Positions 53,730 through 62,518 of a stretch of DNA of 64,000 nucleotides are shown in pieces. Location of the stretch: contig JARKIF010000001.1 in the NCBI GenBank assembly GCA_029378245.1, forward strand, positions 3,038,001 to 3,102,000. The letters are read 5' to 3'. Source of the DNA: Roridomyces roridus. Taxonomy: Eukaryota > Basidiomycota > Agaricomycetes > Agaricales > Mycenaceae. Positions within the stretch are counted from its first letter, which is position 1; each line of letters opens with the position of its first letter. Below the pieces are notes generated by a model that was not told the DNA's origin, did not search any database, and was given only the letters and a program-made list of their open reading frames with translations. The position numbers and the translations under genes are program-made.

Positions 53730-55659
53730 ATGTTGTTCAACAAGAACTTTACTCTCTTCGTCATCGCTGCTGTCCTTTCGGCCTCTGCTGCCAGGCCTGT
53801 GGGTCCACTTCCTTTCCCCCGTGCATACCACGAGTATTGAATCGGTATACAGGTAGTTCCCAACGCCGTCAGCGACGTCTCCAACTTCGGGGATGCCATC
53901 CGCGGAAGGCGCCCTGAGGTCAGTGCATTCTGTTCCACTCTCGCAAAGCCGTTTGATTAACACTTGTTTTATAGGTTCTAGCGCGTGCGCCTCGTCACGG
54001 AGACTCGGGCACCCGGGGCGACTCGCACGACCGTCGTGCAGCGATTGAAGCGCGTCGCCACGGGGATTCGCAGGAGCGGGGTGATTCTCGTGACCGTCGT
54101 GCCACAGTGGAGGCTCGCCGCCACGGAGACTCTCAGGAGCGGGGTGATTCGCGTGACCGTCGCTCGACCTTGCAGGCTCGCCGCCACGGAGATTCCCAGG
54201 AGCGTGGTGACTCTCGTGACCGCCGTTCGAACTTGCAGGCTCGTCGCCACGGAGACTCTCAGGAGCGGGGTGACTCGCGTGACCGCCGTTCGAACTTGCA
54301 AGCTCGCCGTCACGGGGATTCGAAGGAGCGGGGTGATTCTCGCGACCGTCGTGCTACATTGGAGGCTCGCCGCCACGGGGATTCGGGGCGGGGTGATTCT
54401 CGTGACCGCCGTTCGAACTTGCAGGCTCGTCGTCACGGGGATTCGCAGGAGCGGGGCAACTCTCGTGACCGCCGCGCGACGGTAGAGGCTCGCCGCCACG
54501 GAGACTCTCAAGAGCGGGGCAATTCGCGTGACCGTCGTTCGAACCTGCAGGCTCGTCGCCACGGCGATTCCCAGGAGCGAGGCAACTCGCGTGACCGCCG
54601 CTCGAACTTGCAGGCTCGTCGCCACGGGGACTCTCAGGAGCGGGGCAACTCTCGTGACCGTCGTGCCACATTGGAGGCTCGCCGCCATGGCGATTCGGGG
54701 CGGGGCGATTCTCGCGACCGTCGTGCTACACTGGAGGCTCGCCGGCATGGAGATTCGGGACGGGGTGATTCTCGTGACCGCCGTGCTACACTGGAGGCTC
54801 GCCGCCACGGGGATTCGAAGGAGCGTGGTGACCGCCGCGCTACTGTCGAGGCCCGCCGGCATGGAGACTCTCGGGAACGCGGTCGCGACATTGAGGTTTG
54901 TAACAGTTGAACAATACCTTTTACCGGAACTTATGCCCCACACTTAGATCGTGGCTCGTAGCCCACGCCACGGCGGTGATTCTCGTGATCGCCGTGCTCC
55001 TGTCGAGGCCCGCCGTCACGGAGATTCTCGTGAGCGCGGTCGCAGCGAAGAGGTTCGTGAATTGCCTTGCATCACCACTTTTTTCATCTGACTGGTTCGC
55101 ACAGATTGTGGCTCGCAGCCCCCGTCACGGAGACTCTCGTGACCGCCGTGCTCCCGTCGAGGCCCGCCGTCACGGAGATTCTCGTGAGCGCGGTCGCAGC
55201 GAAGAGGTTCGTGAATTGCCTTGCATCACCACTTTTTTCATCTGACTTGTTCGCACAGATTGTGGCTCGCAGCCCACGCCACGGGGGCGATTCTCGTGAT
55301 CGCCGTGCTCCCGTCGAGGCCCGCCGTCACGGAGATTCTCGTGAGCGCGGTCGCAGCGATGAGGTTCGTGATTTGTCTTGCATCACCACTTTTTCCATCT
55401 GATTTGTTTGCACAGATTGTGGCTCGCAGCCCCCGCCACGGAGACTCTCGTGACCGCCGTGCTACTGTCGAGGCCCGCCGGCATGGAGACTCTCAAGAGC
55501 GCGGCAATTCTCGCGACCGCCGCTCGAAGTTGCAAGCCCGTCGCCACGGAGATTCTCAGGAGCGGCGAAATTCGCGTGACCGTCGAGCGGTATGCCTTCT
55601 TCTCGCTTACAAGGATTTTTACTAATGGACACCTTGTCCAGCTCAACCTTCTCGATTGA
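53730..55659 (+). CDS. Secreted RR-separated repeat protein, candidate Kex2-processed peptide precursor
   Basis: Eight exons, all joined in phase 0, encoding about 519 residues: 53730-53798, 53853-53918, 53975-54895, 54948-55052, 55105-55206, 55259-55363, 55416-55589, 55642-55659. Exon 1 is a signal peptide (MLFNKNFTLFVIAAVLSASA). Exon 2 gives a short spacer ending RGRRPE. From exon 3 on, the protein is a tandem repeat of about 21 residues, ARRHGDSQERGDSRDRRSNL plus Q, with the linker varying among ATVE, ATLE, STLQ, SNLQ, APVE and the middle between GDS and GNS. The core ARRHGDS occurs about 19 times. Exons 4-6 each encode SPRHGDSRDRRAPVEARRHG plus a RERGRSEE-type end. The chain ends LNLLD. 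Two RR pairs per repeat are candidate Kex2 sites, which would free peptides such as HGDSQERGDSRD and short ATVEA/SNLQA pieces. No Cys and almost no aromatic residues occur in the repeats. No homologue is recognised. Confidence 0.8.
54070..54890 (+). repeat. 63-bp coding tandem repeat array
   Basis: About 14 units of roughly 63 bp inside exon 3, each encoding the ARRHGDS...RDRR module. Some units are 57-60 bp or shorter because of small in-frame deletions (GDSGRGDS instead of GDSQERGDS). The array keeps a long open frame on the minus strand, which is a shadow. Confidence 0.85.
54896..55415 (+). repeat. Tandem duplication of exon-plus-intron modules (about 154 bp)
   Basis: Exons 4, 5 and 6 (105, 102 and 105 nt) and the introns after them (53055 to 55104, 55207-55258, 55364-55415 in order, each about 52 nt) are near copies. 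Introns share GTTCGTGAATTGCCTTGCAT and a TTTGCACAG or TTCGCACAG acceptor. Correct start of the first intron is 55053. The whole 154-157 bp module was copied, introns included. Confidence 0.8.
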
Positions 55660-56271
55660 TCGACATGTTCGATGTTGAATAGCGGGAATTGAAAAACGGA
55701 CTTTTACCTCAGCTCGGAAACTCTTGATTGTGCGCGCGAAAAACCCAGAAATTTGTACTGTCGTAGCCTGTTTTGTACTTCTAGTGAAAAATGTGATCGT
55801 ATCCCAGTGTTCAAATTCTGTGCACAGTTTCTCGATCCAGTGCAAGCAGCGTGGTTTTTCTGTGAAATCTTCGTCTGCGTTCATCTTGGTTGAATTACTG
55901 CTGTTGACTGTTGAATTGGAGCAAGTTGGAAGGGGGAAAGATGGAGGATCATGATGGCAAAAGTGATCGGCATTTCCGGCCGAGAATCCCGAGACTTGCT
56001 CTTCAATTGATTCCACCATGACCTCGTCTTTTCTGAAGTGCATTCGACTCCGACTCAGTCCATGATGCTTGCTATCACTGCGTAGCTCCCAGGGCGGTGG
56101 CAGGCTCTCATTAAATGAGACTGAGACCAGTGTCTCCCGCCCGGGATCGTTGAGAGATCCTGTCTCAAGAACCCGCGGATGCACTGTGGTCTCAGGTTGA
56201 GGACGCCTATAAAAGAGGGCCCCGACGTCCTCAGCTCCTGAGCTCCTCAATTTTACTTACCCTCATCCACG
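55660..56271. other. Intergenic region between the repeat protein and a membrane protein
   Basis: No gene supported. Contains the promoter of the downstream membrane protein gene. Confidence 0.5.
56208..56215 (+). promoter_or_regulatory. TATA box of membrane protein gene
   Basis: TATAAAAG, 57-64 bp before the ATG at 56272. Confidence 0.6.
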
Positions 56272-57623
56272 ATGCTCACCGAAATCTTTGGGTGAGTACT
56301 CGTCACTTCACTTCCCTTCCCCTCAGCTGAGGAAGGATTGTACAGCTCCCTCGTAGCCGCCGTCTGTGTCAATATCGTACTCTACACCCTTGAGGTCGTT
56401 ATGGCTTGCCGCTTCCTCGGAGATGAAAAGTCTGGTCGCCTAGTCAAGCTCGGTGTATGGCTCAATCTCGTTGTTGACACTCTATCATCCATTGCGGGAT
56501 GCGCATTCCTGTTCATGGTACGCTCCTATTGCCTCCTTCCACTCAGATTCTAAACTATCTGTGCAGTTCCAAGGATGGGGTAACGACGACGCACAAGTCC
56601 AAACACGCTACTGGCACGCCGTCGTCGGCATACTCACAGCAGGAACCGTCGTCTCTGTGGTCTCGCAAACCTTCATGCTCGGTCGATTCTGGGGAAAGTG
56701 GGTATCAGATCTCCTCCCGCTAAACAGGCGTCTCATAACACGCGTAGCCTCCGCCAACATCGTTTGGGTACTGCTTTCGCTATTACTCTCCTTGTCATGG
56801 TGCGCCCCTTGCTCAGTTGTCTCATATCCCAGTCTAACTGACCCTCACAGGCCGTGCTCGCATCCGTGGCGGCCGTTGTCATCTGCGCTTTCCTGCAGTG
56901 GAACAATTCCCCCCTTGTCGACTCCTTCATTTGGTTGGTGCTGCCCATCATGTCTGACGCAATCTAACTTGCATGCAAGGGTCTCTCTCGTGGCAGACGT
57001 CGTGGCTGCGCTGGGTATTACCATCGTGTCGGTATGCCAGCGGATCGCTATACGCTCATCAGCTGGGCCCAAGAGGCAGTATGTTACCAGCTTATCCTTC
57101 GATTCCTGACTAACGAACATATTCAAGTATTATCGCACGCGGTTGTCACGCTTTCATCCAGACGGGCATCCCCAACACGATCCTCGTCGTCCTCGCTCTC
57201 ATCGCATGGGCTTTAGGACGCAAAGGCGTCTGTGAGTCCATCATATCATCTTGGAATTCTTCGGTACTAAATACAGCTCCAGTCGTCGTGGCGTTGACCT
57301 TTGTTAATGCACGCGTCTGCTCCTGCACCATGTTCTTCACGCTCCTGTATCCTGGGCCTACGCGGACGCAGGATATCGCCAACGTGTCCGCGTCCGCGCT
57401 GCCCACCCCCGCCACGGCCTCGTCCCCAGAATTCTTTCCCAGGAACGAGAAGCGGCTTGGGCTGTATGGGATTCCTGAGGAAAAGGCCCTGGAGAATGGA
57501 TGGTACAATATTGATCTTGGGACCCAAGGGACGAATTCGAGTCCCGAGACAGGCGCTGTGGTGCTGCGCCGTGGCAGCATGTCCAGGTTTTTCCAAGTCC
57601 CGTTAGATTTGGAGGGGCGGTGA
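56272..57623 (+). CDS. Multi-pass membrane protein, DUF6534-like
   Basis: Seven-helix-type membrane protein of unknown role, same class as the one at 44937. Exon 1 is MLTEIF plus two bases; acceptor TACAG near 56344 keeps the frame and gives GSLVAAVCVNIVLYTLEVVM. Then KLGVWLNLVVDTLSSIAGCA, YWHAVVGILTAGTVVSVVSQ, RVASANIVWVLLSLLLSLSW, AVLASVAAVVICAFLQWNNS, VSLVADVVAALGITIVSVCQ, TGIPNTILVVLALIAWALG and VVVALTFVNARVCSCTMFFT. The cytoplasmic tail of about 90 residues ends FFQVPLDLEGR at stop 57621-57623. About eight introns. No pheromone-receptor (STE3) motifs were seen. Confidence 0.72.
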
Positions 57624-57977
57624 TGGGCGGTTGAACGTTCGTTGTTGGCTGTATCTCTAGGCTTTGGTGTATTTCTAGACACAATCGTATCGTGAAAAAA
57701 GCTTCGCTGAGAGTCGCGGCCCGCCATCAACCCGCCATCAATTCTTCCATTTTGGGCGAATGCTCTATTGTTTTTCACGTACAACACGCGCCCTTGGCCT
57801 ATTGTTCGAACCCTTGGAATCAAATGGAGCTGCACACTACCCGAAATCCTTTTGTTGCTGTCAAGGCTCTCTGCTCTTTTGTCTTGCGGCGTATGAAAAC
57901 CCAGGAGTGAAGCCCCAGAATCCCCAGTTTTGTACTACTCTCCGAGCGACCTGCTACTCATTGCATCGCTTCTGTCC
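57624..57977. other. Intergenic region
   Basis: 354 bp; 3' flank of the membrane protein and promoter of the next gene. No coding region supported. Confidence 0.5.
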
Positions 57978-59038
57978 ATGTCTTACCCCACCAAAGTCGC
58001 ATATCCCTCTCCGCCGCCGACCACGAACTCTTTGACGTCCTATCAGCGCACTCAGCTGCTCCGCACTACGCAGAAACTTGGTCGTATTCTCGGGACCACC
58101 CCTGCGCTTATTGAGGAGTCGGATGAGCTGCCTTGCACGCGTGCGTTACCTCTACTTGCCTGCTCCTTGTTCCTGACAGTCGCTTCCCAGTCCCCTTGAA
58201 TCTCCAACGGCTTGCCGTCCCCCTTCATATCCAGCTATCTTCGGTATACGACGATGGTGTCGCTCTCAACCGCTACCCCTCTTCCGACAGCGCACTCTCG
58301 TCATCGTCGTCCCTCGGCAGCTCCTTGAAGCGCACCTCCTCCACGTCTTCTCTGCACTCTCATCGCCGGACGAAATCCGTCCACCGCAACGAGAATTGGC
58401 CCAAAGTCGACCGCCCGTTCCTTCGGATTGCGTTGAAGAAGCTTTCCAAGCTCGAGACGATCCCACAATCCCCGCCCGCGTACTGCGAGACCTTTGAGTC
58501 TGCGCACACGAGTTTCACGCTCTCCCCATCTCGTGCTCCGGTGCCGTCGATTTCGGCTCCTGCCACCTTTGCGGCCCTTCCCACGTCGAGCAGTTTGCGG
58601 CGTCAGAAGATGGACCGTCTGAGGCGCACGCTTGGCGAGGGTGTTCCCATCGACCTTGTATTCCCCGACGAGGAGACATTCCCCGTCCCTGCCTACCCTC
58701 ACGACAGCGTCCCCGATGCCCCGCAGTACACCAAATCTGCGCCTCAGCGTATCCAGCGCATCCGTTCGGCGCGCGACTCACTCGTGGTCGCACATATCCA
58801 GGCCCGCCCGTTGACGCCTCGCTCGCTGAAGAAGCTGAGCATCATCGCGGAGCGCGAAGAGCCCTATGATGTTGCGATTGACGCTCTCCCGCCGCTGCCC
58901 TCTCCCGCCCCGTCGGACTGTGCGTCCGAGTCGACGACGGATTCGGAATGTTATCACGGCGACAACGAGGGCGAGTCGACGACGCGCAGGCAGTCCCTGA
59001 CTCACAGGATAAAACGGGTCCCTGTGCCTGCTGCATGA
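57978..59038 (+). CDS. Hypothetical Ser-rich basic protein
   Basis: Two exons. ATG at 57978: MSYPTKVAYPSPPPTTNSLT, SYQRTQLLRTTQKLGRILGT and ALIEESDELPCT. An intron from about 58140 to 58191 joins LPLNLQRLAVPLHIQLSSVY. The rest is Ser/Arg-rich: SSLGSSLKRTSSTSSLHSHR, a helical stretch RPFLRIALKKLSKLETIPQS, MDRLRRTLGEGVPIDLVFPD, RSLKKLSIIAEREEPYD and a tail TTRRQSLTHRIKRVPVPAA. Stop 59036-59038. The N-terminal helix around QRTQLLRTTQKLGRILG and the short hydrophobic-basic motifs look like docking segments in an otherwise disordered chain. Conserved-looking but unknown. A decayed partial copy lies downstream at about 59440-59700. Confidence 0.7.
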
Positions 59039-59439
59039 GCCCACGATACATATACGACCTACATATACCTCCCACCCTTGCATGACATGACCTTGCTTTG
59101 CTCTGAATCGTTACACACTCACTCGCTCATTCCTTTTTTTGCATTAAAACACCACATCCACACGCATTCCTTCATCTCTTGCATATACTTACATTATGAC
59201 CTGTAATCGTTTTCATGACGGGCAGTATTTTTGACAAGTACGGGGCCAGTGTATTTCTTGTAGATAAGCCACCAGTCCAATGAAGAATTTTTTTGGCTAC
59301 CGAGATCTCTTGTCTTTGATGCCGACGGCAAGAGCAAAGAGAGACGTGATGCATTGATGCCTCCTCAGTTCTTTCTGGACCACCATGAGCGGCGCCAATG
59401 AACGCTCCTGGGACTCTTCACCGAGCAGGCGCTTGAGAA

Positions 59440-59700
59440 CAACAAAAAGGCCCAGAATCTCCAGTACTTTCCGAGTCTCACGCATTGCCCTGCACTTATT
59501 CGTTGAATGAGATTCCTTCCATGCGTGCGTTACCTGTACTTGCCGGCTCCTTTGGCGATGACAGTCGATTGCCAGTCCCTGTGAATCTTTCAGTTTCAAC
59601 GGCTTTCCCTCTTCCTACTCGTCCCTCGGCAACTCCGCGCGCTCATTGAAGAGACTTATGAGGCTATCCCACAGCTCTCGCCGGCGTACTGCGACTCACA
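59440..59700 (+). pseudogene. Decayed partial duplicate of the gene at 57978
   Basis: Similarity is at the nucleotide level. GCCCAGAATCTCCAGTACTTT near 59450 matches 57911 onward; GCGTGCGTTACCTGTACTTG near 59523 matches the exon 1/intron boundary at 58138; CCTCTTCC and CTCGTCCCTCGGCAACTCC near 59618 match 58276-58325; CCGGCGTACTGCGA near 59680 matches 58477-58490. Large parts are deleted and frames are lost. Confidence 0.65.
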
Positions 59701-60165
59701 CTTTTTTCTCCGCGTTATTGTTCAGTTGTATGTACTCCCGATCAGGCACCGGCCTTACGCGCCCAATGGCGAGCGTATGACTCCAGAACGCCTCACAGTT
59801 GCCCATTGGATCGTTTTTCACCGTGCTTTTGTCTCTTTTGATGGTGATCGAGCGCATATGGATCTATCTTTCCGCGGGAATATATCTCCTCTCGCCGATG
59901 CTCTGCCAGAGGCCGTCTCGAATGACCGGGCTATAGCTGTAATTGACCAGCGCGAGGACTCAATGAAGGCTCCAAGCTGCCTGCAACTTGTACCTGACGG
60001 CTTGACATCACGCAACACGCGATTCTCTCCATCCGGTTGTCGATCCTCTTTTTGTTCCCTGGAACCTATTTTCCGACCGTTTTTGTTCACCCATCACGCT
60101 GTTATTGTTGCCTCCGATCGTGCGCATGTTCTTCTGCAACCACTCCGGTGCCGGTACAGCAAGGA

Positions 60166-60173
60166 TATATAAA
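60166..60173 (+). promoter_or_regulatory. TATA box of pheromone-like gene
   Basis: TATATAAA, 96-103 bp before the ATG at 60269. Confidence 0.6.
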
Positions 60174-60268
60174 CCCACCCTCTCCTCCCAATATCTCCAG
60201 TTCGCTCGCCTACAAGCCACTCGCCCGCCCACCTCTACCCACTAGCTCATCCTCATCCTCCTGCTCTA

Positions 60269-60454
60269 ATGGACGCTTTCACCACGATCATCTCCACCAA
60301 AGTCGAGGACGTCGTCGTCGCACTTCCTCCAGTCAGCGACGACTCGAGCTCGGGAACCAGCGGCCAGTGCGTCGTCTGCAAAGAGGACACCTCCCTCCCC
60401 TCCATCAACGAGGATTCGAGCTCGGGCACCAGCGGACAATGCGTCATCGCCTGA
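60269..60454 (+). CDS. Mating pheromone precursor-like CaaX protein
   Basis: Intronless 61-residue protein: it starts MDAFTTIISTKVEDVVVALP and ends SSGTSGQCVIA. The last four residues, CVIA, form a CaaX box, the signal for farnesylation, aaX removal and carboxymethylation of basidiomycete lipopeptide pheromones. Length, an N-terminus of the MD(A/T/S)FTT type and a Gly-rich, small-residue sequence before the Cys all fit known precursors. The C-terminal half is internally repeated: DSSSGTSGQCVVCK at about residues 25-38 and DSSSGTSGQCVIA at 49-61. Only the second is at the C-terminus and can be prenylated. The mature peptide would lie just before the last Cys, after an acidic or NE-type processing site that cannot be fixed. 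No STE3 receptor gene is seen in the window. It could also be a non-mating pheromone-like gene. Confidence 0.75.
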   Translation: MDAFTTIISTKVEDVVVALPPVSDDSSSGTSGQCVVCKEDTSLPSINEDSSSGTSGQCVIA

Positions 60455-60838
60455 GCCCAGTCCACCATCCGATCTATCCACCGACATGACTATCACATTG
60501 TATTGTGCGTTTCTTTTGCTTTCCTTCATCTCGACATTCAGCTTACTGACTGAAACTCCAGACACCGGCACTGGCATTTGTACTAGATTCATTCGACGAG
60601 CATCATGGGAGGGACGCAGCAACATCAATTTACGCGCCATTGGAGGCGTGCAATTACATTATTAACTTCGATTTCGTTCACGCACTTATTACTGTTTGTT
60701 ACGCATTGCAATGATTCATGATTTGAGAATTATACACTCTGAAGCTCGCTGAGATGTATAGATACACAGACAGATATGCGCTTGGGTAACTGCGCGGCCA
60801 CCCGCTCCTTCGAGGTTGCGCACACGACCCTCTCACCC
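60455..60838. other. 3' flank of pheromone-like gene and of convergent GTPase gene
   Basis: No coding region supported. GTGCGTTTC near 60505 and CTCCAG near 60558 could bound an intron in the 3' untranslated region. Confidence 0.4.
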
Positions 60839-62261
60839 TCACGTAGATCCCTTTCCTTTGATACTCTCTCTCACCACGAGGTTTGGTAAAGGTTTCCTGT
60901 CAGGCAAGACCATCCCAGCTTTGGCCTCAGGACTCATAATCACCTCCTTGGAATAATAATCCGCCCAGAGGTTCCCGTCGGCGACGAACGGATTGAGGAG
61001 CAGGAAGCGGGGGAAGTCATCTGCATTTGGAGCCCAGTCATTGCTGACCTTGGCCTTGGGCTCCTCATCCGCGACCAGAGTTTGCAAGCTGGACGCGTCC
61101 GAGTCGGCCACAGGCGGCGGCATACTGCGGATCCCAAAATGCACCATCTGAATCCAAAAGTAGGTCATCGTAACGTGGAACGTCCGTCCGCGTGTCTGCT
61201 CGCTTTGCGCAATGTACTTTTCGATCCCGTCGAAGATCATGTTCTTCCCTGCTAGCCTTTGAGGATGGCTCATAGAAAAATAATGGGGGTAATGAACCTT
61301 TCTGCCGTCCGTGAGTTGTGAGGATTACATATGCGAGCCGGACGTGCGTGTAGTGGTCCCACTTGGGCAGGCTGAGCGAGTCAAATTGACGAAGAAATTC
61401 AGTCGGCGAAGAGTCGTTCTCGGCGTACGACAGCCATTCGTCGAGTTTGGCTTCCAAAGCCGAGGCAGAGCGAAGGCCAGGGAGAGGAGGGGGTGCGATC
61501 AGTGAGCCCGCACGGACAGCTTGAATGTGTTCCAAAAGCCATGTCAACGCATCCTCGGAGACGCCATCTTTGAGGGAGCTTGTAGTGAAGCGGACGGGAG
61601 AACCTTTGGAGACAGGTTCGAATTGTGCTCGTAATTCGTCGATAGCTATGCGGTTCGGCATATCGTACTTTGTGGCGATACTGAAGAACAATGAGTCGCG
61701 CTCAATCTACGGAGTTGAATAGTACTTGCACCAAAACTGGTAGAGTCGCTCTGTCCTTCCTGCCGGAATATTCGAGGGTCAAGCCAAGGAACTCGGAAAG
61801 AAGTTCCACGCTTTCTGGGAGACGGTCGCGGTCGTTGCTGTCTACGACCCTATACGAAAAATGAAATTGGTTCGAAAGAAGCAAAGGCCGAGGAAGACCG
61901 ACCAGATGAGGGCGTCAGCGTTGGGCAGAAACGTCGAGACTATCATGCGAGCCATCCCACCGTGCTCACATCCTCCTGCACCCCAAGCCGTCATCGTAAG
62001 CTGTTCTTTCCCTGCTTTGACACGAATCGTCTCGAGGTTGACTCCGATGGTTGGAATGACCGACACAATTTCCCCTGGGTTTGATTTCAGGACTCGGAGG
62101 ACCCGAAGCTAGTATTTAGGGGAAGGCGAACCTGTCTTGATACGATATAGAAGGGAGGTTTTGCCAGATGCGTCGAGGCCCAGGAAGGGAATCCTGTATA
62201 GGTTGTTTGCGCCGTTTGAGCCTGGGTAAAGGCGGTCGAGGAGGCGGCGTATGGCGCTCAT
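60839..62261 (-). CDS. ARF-like small GTPase fused to an uncharacterised C-terminal domain
   Basis: ATG at 62261: MSAIRRLLDRLYPG, then the P-loop FLGLDASGKTSLLYRIKTG, switch 1 VIPTIGVNLETI, and the switch 2 region WGAGGCEHGGMARM in place of the ARF WDxGGQ, so the Asp and the catalytic Gln are lost. VVDSNDRDRLPESVELLSEF matches the ARF VVDSxDRxR strand. The NKxD motif is degenerate (at best TKYD, and splicing there is unclear). No Gly2 is present, so no myristoylation. After about residue 190 a second domain of about 200 residues follows: LDEWLSYAENDSSPTEFLRQ, FDSLSLPKWDHYTHVRLAYV, MIFDGIEKYIAQS, RTFHVTMTYFWIQMVHFGIR, FPRFLLLNPFVADGNLWADY. The THVRLAY and FHVTMTYFW motifs recall a bacterial family of unknown function with HLR and HxTxTxxW. 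Stop 60839-60841. Confidence 0.75.
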
Positions 62262-62518
62262 TGGGTTTCAGTATTGCAAGCGTTCGCCAGGAGCTGTCTT
62301 TTATAGAGCATGCTCGGTAGCCGACGTGGCGGTGAGGTGGTCGCTCTAGGGCGGTACGTGGCGGTGAGCAAAGAGGAGTCACAAACGACGATCAAATTTT
62401 CAAACACGAGTCAACCAAATGTTCAACTCCACTGAAGATGTATCCACGAAAAAATAATAGAATACAGGGCGGCTGGCTATAGTACATATGCCTCCAGGGA
62501 CTCATTTCCCAGCATTTT

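Larger units (their letters stand above)
59039..60268. other. Intergenic region containing a gene remnant
   Basis: Besides the remnant annotated at 59440-59700 nothing coding is supported. The open frame 59726-60172 on + has no recognisable domain. The right end is the promoter of the pheromone-like gene. Confidence 0.45.

Noticed and set aside
53978..54943. 321-codon minus-strand open frame rich in Val/Thr/Arg
   Set aside because: It is the shadow of the 63-bp repeat in the plus-strand gene, lacks a signal or domain, and the plus strand has a signal peptide and consistent splice sites.
53975..55589. RS-domain splicing factor for the Arg/Ser/Asp repeat
   Set aside because: A clear N-terminal signal peptide and regularly spaced RR sites argue for secretion; no RRM domain is present.
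53730..55659. Dikaritin/ustiloxin-type RiPP precursor
   Set aside because: The layout is similar (signal peptide, repeats, dibasic sites), but repeats have no Tyr for crosslinking and no UstY-type (DUF3328) gene or tyrosinase is nearby. General KEP is the safer label.
56272..57623. STE3-type pheromone receptor close to the pheromone-like gene
   Set aside because: Same reason; it resembles the DUF6534-like protein at 44937.
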